Assembly (NCBI GenBank): GCA_002254385.1
Contig: NJDO01000001.1
Coordinates: forward strand, 1 to 45,733
Length of the DNA stretch: 45,733 bases
Reading direction: 5' to 3'
Source of the DNA: Thermoplasmatales archaeon ex4484_6
GTDB lineage: Archaea; Thermoplasmatota; Penumbrarchaeia; Penumbrarchaeales; Penumbrarchaeaceae
The position numbers and the translations under genes are program-made. The notes under the pieces are model-generated. The model was not told the DNA's origin and ran no database searches. It was given only the letters and a program-made list of their open reading frames with translations. This document shows positions 8,046 through 17,380 of this stretch, in pieces (positions within the stretch are counted from its first letter, which is position 1; each line of letters begins with the position of its first letter).

Positions 8046-11000
8046 ATGAGGTCATGGAGTATGGTAAAGGCAGTTTCGGCATTGTCCCTGATCGTCCTCT
8101 CGTCGCTCATGATGGGGGGCATCCTGTCCGGTGAGGAGAGGGCCTTCCCACCACCGGGACACTGGGCGAAGGTATTCTTCAACGTCACCTTCGAGGATGA
8201 TTCTCCGGTTGACGGAGCCCTGATAGAGATAAAGGCCTACCATTCGTCAATGATGTACACGGAAACCGGAGTGACGAATTCCGCTGGGAAAGCGATGGTG
8301 AATGTCACCGGGGTGAACTGGGGACCCTGCTGGATACAGGTGAAGGACAGCTCCGAGGACCATTTTATCAGGTTCGACAGGTTCATCTCCCCGGATGAGG
8401 TGATATATCTCGACATCGTCCTGCCCGAACATCTTCCCTACGACAGATACATCAACGGGACACTGCGGTACCTAAATAACGGCCTTCCCGTTTCCGGCTC
8501 CATTGTGAGGATTCAGGGAGAGGATTCCATGGGACGTGCGGTCGATGAGACGGATACTACTGATGGTTCGGGGCAATTCCATCTGACCGTACCCTATTCC
8601 GCATCGGTGTATTCCCTCACGGCCCTTCCCCCGGTTCCTACAATTGACAGTTCCGAGATAGTGATACAGCTGGATCCCGCCTCGAAAGAGTATTTCTACG
8701 AACTCTATCTGCGCCCCACCCTTGTGAGGACCGTACCGATAAGCATCGGTGTCTACAACTCATCAACGATGAAGAACATGACTGGAAGCAGCTGCCGCAT
8801 CGATGGTACGGCCGTGGATAAGGACATGTCAAGAGATTACGTCAATCTTGGAAAGGATCCGGTATCCGGTCGATTTGAAGGGGATGTCATGAAAGGGAGC
8901 TACAATCTCCAGTGGGAATCCGTGGAGGACACGCATTGGAACATCTCCTATTATCTCAATACCTACATCTACGTGAACGATACCCCTTTGAATATGGACA
9001 TCCCCATGGATACGATCGAGGATCTCAGGGGAGTTCGATTGGAGATATGGAAGGATTCGGGGCCGCTCGGATACTGTCATGTCGACTATTACCATACTAT
9101 CGGATCCGAGGGTGAATCTTACACGAGTATCAACATGATGCAAACCGCAGATTCCTCGGGAAGATTGTTCTTCGGGATTCCCGCCGGGGAGGAGATACGA
9201 TTATCGGTATGGTATTATGGATACAGGGAGAGAGAGATCGTGATACCACCTGGGACCTCCTCAGAACCCGTGGAGCTCAATGTCACACTGGAGAAGAGCT
9301 CCGCCTCAACATTTCCCATGGGTAACATTTCTTTGAAGGTAATAGACGGTCTGACAGGCATCCCGGTTCCACGGGCATCGATATCCGCCAGTGCATGGGA
9401 TGAAGAGGGTTCTTATCACAGTTACTTTCGCAGTACCAATGAGTTCGGTTATTCCAATGGAACACTGGATGCCGTTACATATTCATCCGTTGATGTGAAG
9501 CATTCGCTGGGATACGCATCCGCCAAGAACGTCACGATCGCGGAAGGAGAGACAACGGTACTTACGGTCGCCCTCGAACGGTGGGAGATGCCGGAATCAT
9601 TGGATACGTATATCCTTCATCTTGCGGATCCCGAGGGGAATCCGGTCTCGGGAGTGCCCATGCGTATCAGTCCCTCCCCATCATCGGCCCTTTCAAGGTC
9701 CTGCTCGGATTCCACCGGACGGATCGTCTTTCATGGAAAGGAGGGAGAATACAACATTCATGTGGAAGCTCCCGGAGATCACTGGTTCTATTCTCCCAGG
9801 TGGCAGGAGGAGAGGACGACGTTCCACTTCCCGGCAGGAGGAGGGGACCTTGGGACCCTCACACTCTATCCATTGGACGGAATGGAAGCCGTAGAGGGAT
9901 CGGTCCTCGATTCTTCGACAATGGACCCCGTCCCCTTCGCCAATATCCATGGAGAATCCTTTCATCCGCTCGAGGGAGGTACGAGGGACATGTGCCGTGA
10001 ATATCCCTGGGCCGTGGAATTCTTTTCCGATATGGCGCAGGATCGGGGACCCGGTATAACTCTCTTCACGGACCATACCCATTCCGTTGCGGATGGATAC
10101 TACAGGGTATGGGGAAAGGAAAAGGTTTACATAAGATGCTCCACGGAGGGATACTTCCCGTACCAGGGGCTTGTTGACCTTACAACCAGGGCAGGGGATA
10201 CTAACAATATTCTGCTGGATCCGATACCTCCTGCAACAAGCCACATCGTCGGCATGATTCAGGATGAGAACGGCAATCCGATCCCGGGGACCATATATCT
10301 CATAGAACAGGATCATCCCGATAATCTTTTTGATGCTCTGGATGTGGGGGAGAACGGGACCTTCGACATCCGGCTCCATCCGGCATCGTACAGGATCATC
10401 TACGGGAACGAGACACTCCACAACGAGACATTACTGGAAGTCAACGAGAGCGGCATTGAAGATCTCATTCTACCCCTTATACCATACTCCTACATCAACG
10501 GGACCGTGACGAACGGATCGGGAGCTCCCCTCCCCGGTTTCAACGTTTCGCTTTATCCCGCAGGGGAAGCCGTTCCCCCGATCGATTCCAGGCAGACGGA
10601 CGGGAACGGGAACTTCTCGTTCCTTGCAAGGAGCGGAGATTACAGGATAGAGGTGAATGGAACGGACCAATATCTGGACCTTTCCCTGAACATTCCAGGT
10701 GTTACCGGATGGAACGACATCCATCTGGATGTGGTCCTCTACAACAGAACCTCGGGGAATGTGGAAGGTGTCGTCAGGGGAGATGGAGGCCCCCTCGAAG
10801 TGGCGGTTCCCAATGCATCCGTCATGCTGAGGAATTCCACCGGCGGCATCCTGGCAGAAACGATGACGGACTCTCTCGGCCATTTCGTTTTCAACAATGT
10901 TCAGTTCGGGAGCGGGTATTATATTATCGTGGAGCCTCCCAGTGATTGGAAGAAGACAACGGAAGGTGGCCACGGTTACCTGAACCTCACAACCGACAGG

Positions 11001-11831
11001 TTCGACCTGCACACACGGGTTCTGTTCCTCGATCTCGTCCTTGAATACATCGAGCCTCCGCTCCCCGGTTTCTTCAACGTGACCCTGCATTCTCCCGTGG
11101 GCACCGGGGTGCTGCTGGACGAGCCTGTACGATTGTCATTCTCCGATGCGGTGAACTCCTCATATCTGGAAGGGAATCTTTCCGTATCACCCCTGGTGGG
11201 AAACCTGACCTTCAGATGGAACGGGGATGGAACGGGGGTCGTGATCGACCACGATGACTTCCGGAAGAACACCACATATACCGTTACCATCTCCGGCCTG
11301 TTGACCTCTTCCTCGGGGAAGCTTCTGTGGGGCGAGGGGGATTTCAGCTGGAATTTCACAACAGGCGATGAGACCGGTGCCTGGAACCTCATCACGGCCA
11401 CGGTGGAAACCCTCTCCGACAGGACCACCTTCTTCAACGCTACCGGGGATCCGGGCCTGACGGTCCATGTGGTCATCGAGGGGAAAGGCTCGTACATGCT
11501 GGTGGAAGCCGGGGCCGGCATCTATTCCGTCGAGATACCACCCGGGGACCTTGAATGGGACACGGAATACTTCTACCATTTCTCCGATGTCATCGACGGT
11601 CCCGATCTGGCACCCGATCTGGCAGGGAGCTTCAGGACCGCGGCCCGGCCTTCGGTACAGGGAGGTGACGACGACGATGATGACACATCGAAGGAAGATG
11701 AGAGCAGCGATGCGTGGAAGATAGTCCTTTTTGTCATCCTCGTCCTGCTGATACTCGCGGTGCTCACAGCGATCTTGGTCCTGCTTGCCGCAAGGTCCGG
11801 GAAGGGCGGGTACGGAGGGGAAGAGGAATAG
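8046..11831 (+). CDS. Giant exported protein of carboxypeptidase-regulatory-like repeats with C-terminal anchor
   Basis: 1261 residues. Signal peptide at residues 1-29 (core VSALSLIVLSSLMMGGIL). The ectodomain is a string of carboxypeptidase-regulatory/CNA-B-like beta-sandwiches, each with an 'xG.P..GA.I.......TD..G.F....' pattern; examples are VTFEDDSPVDGALIEI near 40, DGLTGIPVPRASI near 435, MIQDENGNPIPGTIYL near 740 and NGSGAPLPGFNVSLYP near 825. Near the C-terminus (about 1025-1115) is an SbsA-type Ig-like domain, marked by DEPVRLSFSDAVNSS and YTVTISGLLTS. A poly-Asp linker, one transmembrane helix (about 1223-1249) and a GGYGGEEE tail finish the protein. Such domains are structural stalks or carbohydrate-binding modules; no enzyme domain is apparent. 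It carries many N-x-S/T sequons. It precedes the two subtilisins on the same strand, 93 bases away. Confidence 0.82.
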   Translation: MRSWSMVKAVSALSLIVLSSLMMGGILSGEERAFPPPGHWAKVFFNVTFEDDSPVDGALIEIKAYHSSMMYTETGVTNSAGKAMVNVTGVNWGPCWIQVKDSSEDHFIRFDRFISPDEVIYLDIVLPEHLPYDRYINGTLRYLNNGLPVSGSIVRIQGEDSMGRAVDETDTTDGSGQFHLTVPYSASVYSLTALPPVPTIDSSEIVIQLDPASKEYFYELYLRPTLVRTVPISIGVYNSSTMKNMTGSSCRIDGTAVDKDMSRDYVNLGKDPVSGRFEGDVMKGSYNLQWESVEDTHWNISYYLNTYIYVNDTPLNMDIPMDTIEDLRGVRLEIWKDSGPLGYCHVDYYHTIGSEGESYTSINMMQTADSSGRLFFGIPAGEEIRLSVWYYGYREREIVIPPGTSSEPVELNVTLEKSSASTFPMGNISLKVIDGLTGIPVPRASISASAWDEEGSYHSYFRSTNEFGYSNGTLDAVTYSSVDVKHSLGYASAKNVTIAEGETTVLTVALERWEMPESLDTYILHLADPEGNPVSGVPMRISPSPSSALSRSCSDSTGRIVFHGKEGEYNIHVEAPGDHWFYSPRWQEERTTFHFPAGGGDLGTLTLYPLDGMEAVEGSVLDSSTMDPVPFANIHGESFHPLEGGTRDMCREYPWAVEFFSDMAQDRGPGITLFTDHTHSVADGYYRVWGKEKVYIRCSTEGYFPYQGLVDLTTRAGDTNNILLDPIPPATSHIVGMIQDENGNPIPGTIYLIEQDHPDNLFDALDVGENGTFDIRLHPASYRIIYGNETLHNETLLEVNESGIEDLILPLIPYSYINGTVTNGSGAPLPGFNVSLYPAGEAVPPIDSRQTDGNGNFSFLARSGDYRIEVNGTDQYLDLSLNIPGVTGWNDIHLDVVLYNRTSGNVEGVVRGDGGPLEVAVPNASVMLRNSTGGILAETMTDSLGHFVFNNVQFGSGYYIIVEPPSDWKKTTEGGHGYLNLTTDRFDLHTRVLFLDLVLEYIEPPLPGFFNVTLHSPVGTGVLLDEPVRLSFSDAVNSSYLEGNLSVSPLVGNLTFRWNGDGTGVVIDHDDFRKNTTYTVTISGLLTSSSGKLLWGEGDFSWNFTTGDETGAWNLITATVETLSDRTTFFNATGDPGLTVHVVIEGKGSYMLVEAGAGIYSVEIPPGDLEWDTEYFYHFSDVIDGPDLAPDLAGSFRTAARPSVQGGDDDDDDTSKEDESSDAWKIVLFVILVLLILAVLTAILVLLAARSGKGGYGGEEE

Positions 11832-11854
11832 TCGTCACCCCGGTGGACCCGGCC

Positions 11855-11875
11855 GGGTGATATTCGATATCACCC
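11855..11875 (+). terminator. Perfect 9-bp inverted repeat between surface-protein and protease genes
   Basis: GGGTGATAT at 11855-11863 pairs perfectly with ATATCACCC at 11867-11875 around a TCG loop, followed by AAAAGG. The left arm can also pair with TCACCC further upstream (about 11835-11840), so two hairpins compete. The element lies after the stop at 11831 and just ahead of a TATA-like GATATATGG for the protease gene. A terminator, an operator, or both are possible; archaeal termination usually relies on T-runs, which are lacking here. Confidence 0.4.
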
Positions 11876-11924
11876 AAAAGGGATATATGGACGTATTTAC
11901 CATGAAGCCACGGGTGGTTCGGAA

Positions 11925-14270
11925 TTGTTCAGCTCCCTCTCCCGAAGGTTCACACTCCTGGCACTGCTGACGACCATGGTCCTCGTAATTCCGCAGGGCT
12001 CGGCCCTTGACGTCGGGCGCATCGATCCGAGGCTGAGGACCCATGACATACCCGGAGGCTCGGTCGACCCCTATCTCGAGAAGGTCCTGGAAGGGGATCA
12101 TGAAGAGAGGATGAGGGTCCTGGTCCGGTTCAGCAGCTGGCCGATAGAGGACGATATAGGATTCGCAAGGGAGATAGGCATGGACCATCTCTGCACGATG
12201 AAGGTTCTTCCCGTGGCCTGGCTGGAAGGTACGGAGGAACAGATAAGGACCCTGTCGAACTACCGCAGGACGGAATGGATGGAGTATGACGGCGATCTGG
12301 ACCTGTTCATGGAAAGGTCCCTCACGACGATAAACGCGACAGTTGCCTGGAATTCGTGGATAGAGAGGACGCCCAACAGGTACGAGACCATTGACGGCAG
12401 CGGGATAACGGTGGTGGTCCTCGATACCGGGATAGATGCCGGTCACCCGGACCTGGACTATGGTGAGAAGACCCTTGTCAATCTGAAGGCGGACATACCG
12501 GGAGCACCATGGTATGAACTGGAGAATTCGGATACCAGTTATGGCCACGGCACCCATTGTGCGGGTACGATAGCGGGGAACGGTGACGCTTCCGCGGGGG
12601 CAAGGTCCGGGGTGGCCCCCGGAGCGAACCTGATCGGGCTGTGTGTCGGTGATGTGGGGATCACGCTGACGAACACCTACTACGGTCTGGAATGGGTTTA
12701 CGAGAATTCCCGACCCCCGAACCCGTACAACATAAAGGTTGTGTCCAACTCGTGGGGAGGGGGAGCGGCGGAATATGACCCCCAGGATGCCACTTCCCTC
12801 ATCTGCCAGAAGATAACGTTCGAGAACAACGTACTGGTGGTGTTCGCGATGGGTAACGCAGGGAGCGGGGATCATGACGGTTCCGAACTGACGGCATCGC
12901 CCACCGGTCTGATACCGTCGAATATCGGAGTGGCGGCCACAGAAAGGGATGGCTCCGGCATCGCCTATTTCTCGTCCCGGGGGGAGAAGGGAAAGAACCA
13001 CACTTATCCGGACGTTGCAGCTCCCGGGGTCAAGATATGGTCCGCCCATGCAAGATTGACGGAGATATCCGCAATGTCCAAACTTCGAGGAAATCCCAAC
13101 CCCTATTATCTGGCCATATCGGGCACCTCGATGGCGACACCCCATGTATCGGGGCTTGCCGCCCTGATGTTCCAGGCTGCTCCGTCATTGAGGATATCAG
13201 ATAGATGGGAGGATTATTCGGGGGATGATCCCGAAGCATGGTATTCGAACACTTTCAACAGGATCCATGAGATAGAATGGATAATGGAGCAGTCAGCGAG
13301 ATACATCCAGCCGGACGGCATCCCACTATCGGACGAATCGGGGGACAATGGTGTTCCCGAGCCAGGGGACAGGGGGCCAACCGAGGTGGGATGGGATGGG
13401 AAACCCATAGATTGGGCGCAGGGATACGGTCTTGTGGATGCGGAGAAATGCGTGGGGATCGCGCTGACACTGCAGGAATTGAGGGACCGATGGCCTCAGA
13501 CCGAATGGAACGTCAATGACGCGATCAGGATATACGAGGAAAGGGAGGTGTTCCACAGGTCCGCCATCACTGCCGAGACGGACATCCTCGAGACGGGATG
13601 GGAGGGCGAATTCGCGAGATATGCACAGGACCAGGACGGTCCGCTGCTCGTGCAGAACCAGTCCAGATTGATATGGATACCCGAGCATGCGGTGGAGCTT
13701 TCCATATTGATGAACTATGATCTCGTGAACATCCAGGACAGGACCGTGGGGGACCTCACATTCGTGATAGATTTCGACAATGACGGTGTGTTCGATTACC
13801 AGCATCCCTTTCTCGGATCCCGCCTGACAGGTACCAAATCCGAAACCCTGCCGATAGACAGTGAAGATACGGGAAGGTACTGGGCAATCGGCGTCTACGG
13901 CCAGGGTTTCAAGGTCATAAGGCCGCTCAAGGACAGGGAATTCATGGAGCTGAGGATAGAATACACCATGGGGCTCCGACTCAGGATGGACGTGGGATCG
14001 CAGGAGGATGTGGTGGTATCTCCCCCTCCGCCCAGTTCCCAGGTCTCCGCATGGATGCCCGGGGAGTCATCTCCCGACCATGCCGGAGGAAGACTGATTC
14101 TGGAGGGGGTCGAGTACGATATTTCAAGGGTCCAGCCGCTTCCCGAACCCGAGAAGGGGATGGAGAAGGGTGGATTCCCGTGGTGGTGGATCCTCCTGCT
14201 GGCTGCCGCTGTTCTCTTCGGTGGAGCCTTCTACCTGAGAAAAAGAAAAGGGAGGCGAAGCAGGGAATGA
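11925..14270 (+). CDS. Membrane-anchored S8 (subtilisin) serine protease, first of tandem pair
   Basis: 781 residues. Signal peptide 1-27, propeptide-like region about 45-145, then a subtilisin catalytic domain. The triad and oxyanion residues are all visible: Asp167 in VVVLDTGIDAGHPD, His208 in GHGTHCAG, Asn311 in AMGNAGS and Ser402 in GTSMATPHVSG. A beta-rich region after about 560 is followed by a Gly/Pro linker, a transmembrane helix (about 752-771, WWWILLLAAAVLFGG) and a basic tail, so the catalytic domain should face outside. The start is TTG at 11925; no ATG or GTG is in frame nearby, and the signal peptide begins right there. Its TGA overlaps the ATG of the next gene. Probable roles are surface-protein maturation or peptide scavenging; the substrate is not inferable. 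Confidence 0.93.
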   Translation: MFSSLSRRFTLLALLTTMVLVIPQGSALDVGRIDPRLRTHDIPGGSVDPYLEKVLEGDHEERMRVLVRFSSWPIEDDIGFAREIGMDHLCTMKVLPVAWLEGTEEQIRTLSNYRRTEWMEYDGDLDLFMERSLTTINATVAWNSWIERTPNRYETIDGSGITVVVLDTGIDAGHPDLDYGEKTLVNLKADIPGAPWYELENSDTSYGHGTHCAGTIAGNGDASAGARSGVAPGANLIGLCVGDVGITLTNTYYGLEWVYENSRPPNPYNIKVVSNSWGGGAAEYDPQDATSLICQKITFENNVLVVFAMGNAGSGDHDGSELTASPTGLIPSNIGVAATERDGSGIAYFSSRGEKGKNHTYPDVAAPGVKIWSAHARLTEISAMSKLRGNPNPYYLAISGTSMATPHVSGLAALMFQAAPSLRISDRWEDYSGDDPEAWYSNTFNRIHEIEWIMEQSARYIQPDGIPLSDESGDNGVPEPGDRGPTEVGWDGKPIDWAQGYGLVDAEKCVGIALTLQELRDRWPQTEWNVNDAIRIYEEREVFHRSAITAETDILETGWEGEFARYAQDQDGPLLVQNQSRLIWIPEHAVELSILMNYDLVNIQDRTVGDLTFVIDFDNDGVFDYQHPFLGSRLTGTKSETLPIDSEDTGRYWAIGVYGQGFKVIRPLKDREFMELRIEYTMGLRLRMDVGSQEDVVVSPPPPSSQVSAWMPGESSPDHAGGRLILEGVEYDISRVQPLPEPEKGMEKGGFPWWWILLLAAAVLFGGAFYLRKRKGRRSRE

Positions 14271-16585
14271 GGTTCGCGTCCCCCACGCTTCTCGTCTTGC
14301 TGTTCCTGGTATCCTTACAGGTATCTCCGTCGACATACGGTGTCCCTCCCGGGAACGAGGGAGGCGATATCATCCTGTCGAAGCTTTCGGTCTCCCTCCT
14401 TCATGCGGGCATCGAGGTCCGAGACGGTGTCCTGGTCCATGAACTGTGTGACCGGGATCCACTACCGGTGCTGCTGCATGTCGATGAGGGTAAGAGGGGC
14501 GCTCTCCGCCCGAGGCTCGTGGAAATGGGCGTCAGGATGGGTTACAGATTCACCTCTCTGGAGGTGTACGAAGCATGGGCGCCTCTTGATGTCATGCCCC
14601 GTTTGACCCTGCTGGATGAGGTGACCTACATCGAATGGAACGCTCCCGGCACCTTCGACACGGAGATCTCGACAGCCGCGATAATGGCCCCCAGGGTCTG
14701 GTCATCCGTCATCAGGGACGGCTCTTCTGTCAAGGAGGGGATCAGGGGGCGCGGGATCGGAATTGCGGTCGTTGATTCGGGAATAGATGCCGGTCACCCG
14801 GACCTTGACTACGGCTTCAAGACCGTGAAGAACATCAAGGCCGTGAGGGCCGGTGACCCCTGGGTGGAGATGGAGAACACCGACACTTCGGTGGGACACG
14901 GCTCCCACTGTGCCGGTATCTCCGCCGGCAACGGGGATGCCTCCGCGGGGGGACGGTCGGGTGTGGCTCCGGAGGCGAACCTCATAGGGCTCTCGCTCAC
15001 CGAAGGTGACGAGGAGGTATCGACATCGAACTATCTTTACGGCCTGGAATGGGTGTTCGAGAATTCCAGACCGCATGCGAACCCCTACAACATCAAGGTA
15101 TGCACGAATTCGTGGCACACAACGGTCGGAGAGTACGATCCGGAGATGGCACTGTCGAAGATCATAAACAGGCTGACATACGAGAACAATGTCGTATGCA
15201 CGTTCTCGGCAGGGAACGACGGGAGGCAGGATCCGGAGGGTACGGTGGTATGGACCTCCCAGCAGGGGAACACACCCTCGGCCGTGATGGTGGCGGCCTA
15301 TGCGAGGGACGGGTCCTATGTGGCGGAGTTCACATCCCACGGCCAGGTGGGTCTGAACCATACCTATCCTGACGTGGGGGCGCCAGGGGTCAGGATATGG
15401 TCCGCCCATGCGAGAAGGACCGGGATATCCGCGGGTTCCAAACTGTCCGGTAATCCGAATCCCTACTATCTTGCAATATCGGGGACATCGATGTCCACTC
15501 CCCATGTTGCCGGAACGGTCGCGCTTCTCTGGGAAGCATGCCCTTCGATGGGTATTTCCGGATGGGAGGAGGATTACAACGGGTCGGACCCGGAATGGTT
15601 CCATTCGCACGAGTTCAGGTTCGTCCATGATGCGGAGCTCATACTGGAGGCATCCGCGACTCCCATACCCTTCAGGGAAGGGTCGGGCGATTCGACCGGC
15701 GTCTTCGTCGACGATCCCTCCGTGGGATGGGGCGGGAGGGAGATCGATTACGCCCAGGGTTACGGTTTTATCGATGTGGAGAAGGCCGTGGGCATCGCTC
15801 TCACCCTTCAGGAACTGAGGAGCAGGTTCCTTGACAGATACGTCGATGTATTCACAGCACTGAAGGTGTATGAGGGCGCAATGGACCTCAACCTGTCGGT
15901 CGCATCCTCCACATTGATGACCTCATGGGAAGGGGAGTATTCCCGCTTCAACGACCAGAACGGCAAACCCCTTGTGGTCCAGAACCAGACCAAGCTGGTC
16001 TATGTCCCGGAAGGGGTGGGGTCGATGAGCATTACACTTGAATATGACGCCCTCTCACTCCCGGACATGTACGTTGGCGGTCTGACGGTCGATGTCGATA
16101 CGGACGGTGATGGTCAGGCGGATTTCAGCGGGGGCCCGCCTCTTGCACCCGGAACAAGGACATTCCGGATCCCGGTGTCGGGAACGGACGTCTTCTACCG
16201 CGTCATGATAAGGGGTCAGGGGATAAAGGTGATACGACCCGTAAGGGAAACGAGCTACGTGGAACTGAGGATACCGTATTCCATCACGGTGGAAATGGAG
16301 CTTGACACCCAGGGAGCCGAGGTCCCGAGGGAAGCATATTCGAGTGCAATGGGTGCTTTCATCATAGGGGACGGCAGAGAGTCCCCTGTCAACAGCACAT
16401 TGGGGATCAGGGTCTACGATCTCGGCGGCATAGGCGACCCGTTCGGGGAAGAGGGATATCGTGAGAGGGGCGAGGCCCCCTCCTCCCTGCTGTTGATAAT
16501 CCTGCTCACCGCAGCGGTGACATTGCTGTCCATTTACGGATATCACAGGATCAGGAAAAGGAATCGGAAAGGGGGAGAATCCTGA
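14267..16585 (+). CDS. Membrane-anchored S8 (subtilisin) serine protease, second of tandem pair
   Basis: 772 residues from ATG 14267, which overlaps the previous stop as ATGA and has GGAGGCGA upstream, so translation is likely coupled. The open frame continues further upstream inside the first protease gene, but the signal peptide (MRFASPTLLVLLFLVSLQ) fixes this start. Catalytic residues: Asp170 (VVDSGIDAGHPD), His211 (GHGSHCAG), Asn317 (SAGNDG) and Ser408 (GTSMSTPHVAG). The C-terminal half parallels the first protease, ending in a transmembrane helix (about 739-760) and an Arg/Lys tail. The pair is clearly a tandem duplication: protein motifs and some DNA blocks (ATAGATGCCGGTCACCCGGA in both) are identical, while the propeptide regions have diverged, suggesting different activation or targets. 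Confidence 0.93.
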   Translation: MRFASPTLLVLLFLVSLQVSPSTYGVPPGNEGGDIILSKLSVSLLHAGIEVRDGVLVHELCDRDPLPVLLHVDEGKRGALRPRLVEMGVRMGYRFTSLEVYEAWAPLDVMPRLTLLDEVTYIEWNAPGTFDTEISTAAIMAPRVWSSVIRDGSSVKEGIRGRGIGIAVVDSGIDAGHPDLDYGFKTVKNIKAVRAGDPWVEMENTDTSVGHGSHCAGISAGNGDASAGGRSGVAPEANLIGLSLTEGDEEVSTSNYLYGLEWVFENSRPHANPYNIKVCTNSWHTTVGEYDPEMALSKIINRLTYENNVVCTFSAGNDGRQDPEGTVVWTSQQGNTPSAVMVAAYARDGSYVAEFTSHGQVGLNHTYPDVGAPGVRIWSAHARRTGISAGSKLSGNPNPYYLAISGTSMSTPHVAGTVALLWEACPSMGISGWEEDYNGSDPEWFHSHEFRFVHDAELILEASATPIPFREGSGDSTGVFVDDPSVGWGGREIDYAQGYGFIDVEKAVGIALTLQELRSRFLDRYVDVFTALKVYEGAMDLNLSVASSTLMTSWEGEYSRFNDQNGKPLVVQNQTKLVYVPEGVGSMSITLEYDALSLPDMYVGGLTVDVDTDGDGQADFSGGPPLAPGTRTFRIPVSGTDVFYRVMIRGQGIKVIRPVRETSYVELRIPYSITVEMELDTQGAEVPREAYSSAMGAFIIGDGRESPVNSTLGIRVYDLGGIGDPFGEEGYRERGEAPSSLLLIILLTAAVTLLSIYGYHRIRKRNRKGGES

Positions 16586-16679
16586 GATCGTTTCCGATGT
16601 GAACAAGGACACCTTTGGAATCGCCGAACCCCCTTGAGTAACGGATTCTTACGCATGTTCTGCATATTTAGGGGTTCTT

Positions 16680-16695
16680 TTTATTGGTAAATAAA
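16680..16695. repeat. Small palindrome at the promoter of the double winged-helix gene
   Basis: TTTATT at 16680-16685 and AATAAA at 16690-16695 form a 6-bp inverted repeat around GGTA. It lies at the A/T-rich stretch that probably contains the TATA element of the regulator gene starting at 16719. A further pair, GAACCCC (16626-16632) and GGGGTTC (16671-16677), lies outside it and is followed by a T-run. Autoregulation or termination of the upstream protease transcript are the possible roles. Confidence 0.35.
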
Positions 16696-16718
16696 CCCAA
16701 CTCCCTTCCGGTGACAGC

Positions 16719-17138
16719 ATGGGGTACAGAAGAATAAACACCGTGGAGGAGCTTCTTCAGAACAGGAACAGACAGAAGATCTACGATGCGATAAGGAGGT
16801 ACCCGGGGATGAGCTTCACCGATCTGAGAGTGATGCTCGATATCAAGAACGGTACACTCTCGCACCACCTTATAAAGCTCGAGAAGGAGGGCCTCGTCCG
16901 GTCGAAGAAGATAGGGATCTTCAGACGGTTCTATCCGGCAGGGAGCGCCATGCCCAAGGACATGGAAGAGAAGATAATCGAGGTGATCCTTGATGATCCG
17001 GGCATCTCCCAGACCGCGGTTGCAAAGCGTCTCTCCATTACAAGGCAGGTGGCGAACTATCATATCAACTCCCTTCGCAGAAGGGGAAAACTTGTCGTTC
17101 GCAGGTCGGGAAGGAGTTCCGAGATATATCTGAGATGA
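16719..17138 (+). CDS. Transcription regulator with two winged helix-turn-helix domains
   Basis: 139 residues, almost entirely two consecutive winged-helix domains. The first (about 9-72) shows MSFTDLRVMLDIKNGTLSHHLIKLEKEGLVRSKK in segments, the recognition pattern 'TLSHHL..LE..GLV'. The second (about 78-139) has ISQTAVAKRLSITRQVANYHINSLRRRGKL. This double-wHTH layout is common among euryarchaeal regulators, especially those of methanogens and Thermoplasmata, and no ligand-binding domain is attached. GGTGA lies seven bases ahead of the ATG. It follows the protease pair on the same strand, 133 bases away, with its own A/T-rich promoter, so it might control surface-protease genes, but nothing in the sequence proves it. 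Confidence 0.88.
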   Translation: MGYRRINTVEELLQNRNRQKIYDAIRRYPGMSFTDLRVMLDIKNGTLSHHLIKLEKEGLVRSKKIGIFRRFYPAGSAMPKDMEEKIIEVILDDPGISQTAVAKRLSITRQVANYHINSLRRRGKLVVRRSGRSSEIYLR

Positions 17139-17247
17139 ATCACGGAAGATGAGTCTGTTCAGCCCCCAGGCTGCCCACAACATGATAATGACAGCATATG
17201 GGTCCAACCCCCCTCCGCTTCGGGGAACCGTGGCATCCCCTGTCATC

Positions 17248-17373
17248 CTATCTCTTGTTAAGCGTGTAAGCACAGTTGGTGCATTTCCACAGTTCGAATA
17301 TATCCTGACCCCTTGAAAAAGGTATCAGATATCCCTTCTCGCATTTCGGACAGGGTGGAAAGAATTCCGCCAT
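17248..17373 (-). CDS. 41-residue zinc-ribbon protein
   Basis: A very short gene on the minus strand, encoding a single zinc ribbon: CPKC (Cys8, Cys11) and CTNC (Cys31, Cys34) separated by 19 residues, with aromatic residues around them (MAEFFPP start, FELWKC, CAYTLNKR end). Support for its reality: a GGAGGC Shine-Dalgarno site seven bases before the ATG, an ATTATATACT TATA element further upstream, and an uninterrupted frame that stops just after the second knuckle. Small archaeal zinc ribbons act in transcription, translation or as protein partners. No specific family can be named. It lies downstream of the Sec61-beta-like gene in the same orientation, with its own promoter. Confidence 0.8.
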   Translation of the reverse strand: MAEFFPPCPKCEKGYLIPFSRGQDIFELWKCTNCAYTLNKR

Positions 17374-17380
17374 TTTTGCC

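Noticed and set aside
11835..13145. Long minus-strand frame (436 codons) opposite the first subtilisin.
   Set aside because: The plus strand has an intact catalytic triad and signal peptide; the minus frame is a G+C-rich shadow without recognisable motifs.
14051..14266. Upstream extension of the second subtilisin frame.
   Set aside because: It lies within the first protease gene, and the signal peptide begins at ATG 14267 with an SD site ahead.
16668..17273. Minus-strand frame of about 200 codons with a hydrophobic patch (DPYAVIIMLWAAWG), opposite the double winged-helix gene.
   Set aside because: Most of it is the antisense of a clear regulator gene, and it also overlaps the zinc-ribbon gene out of frame.
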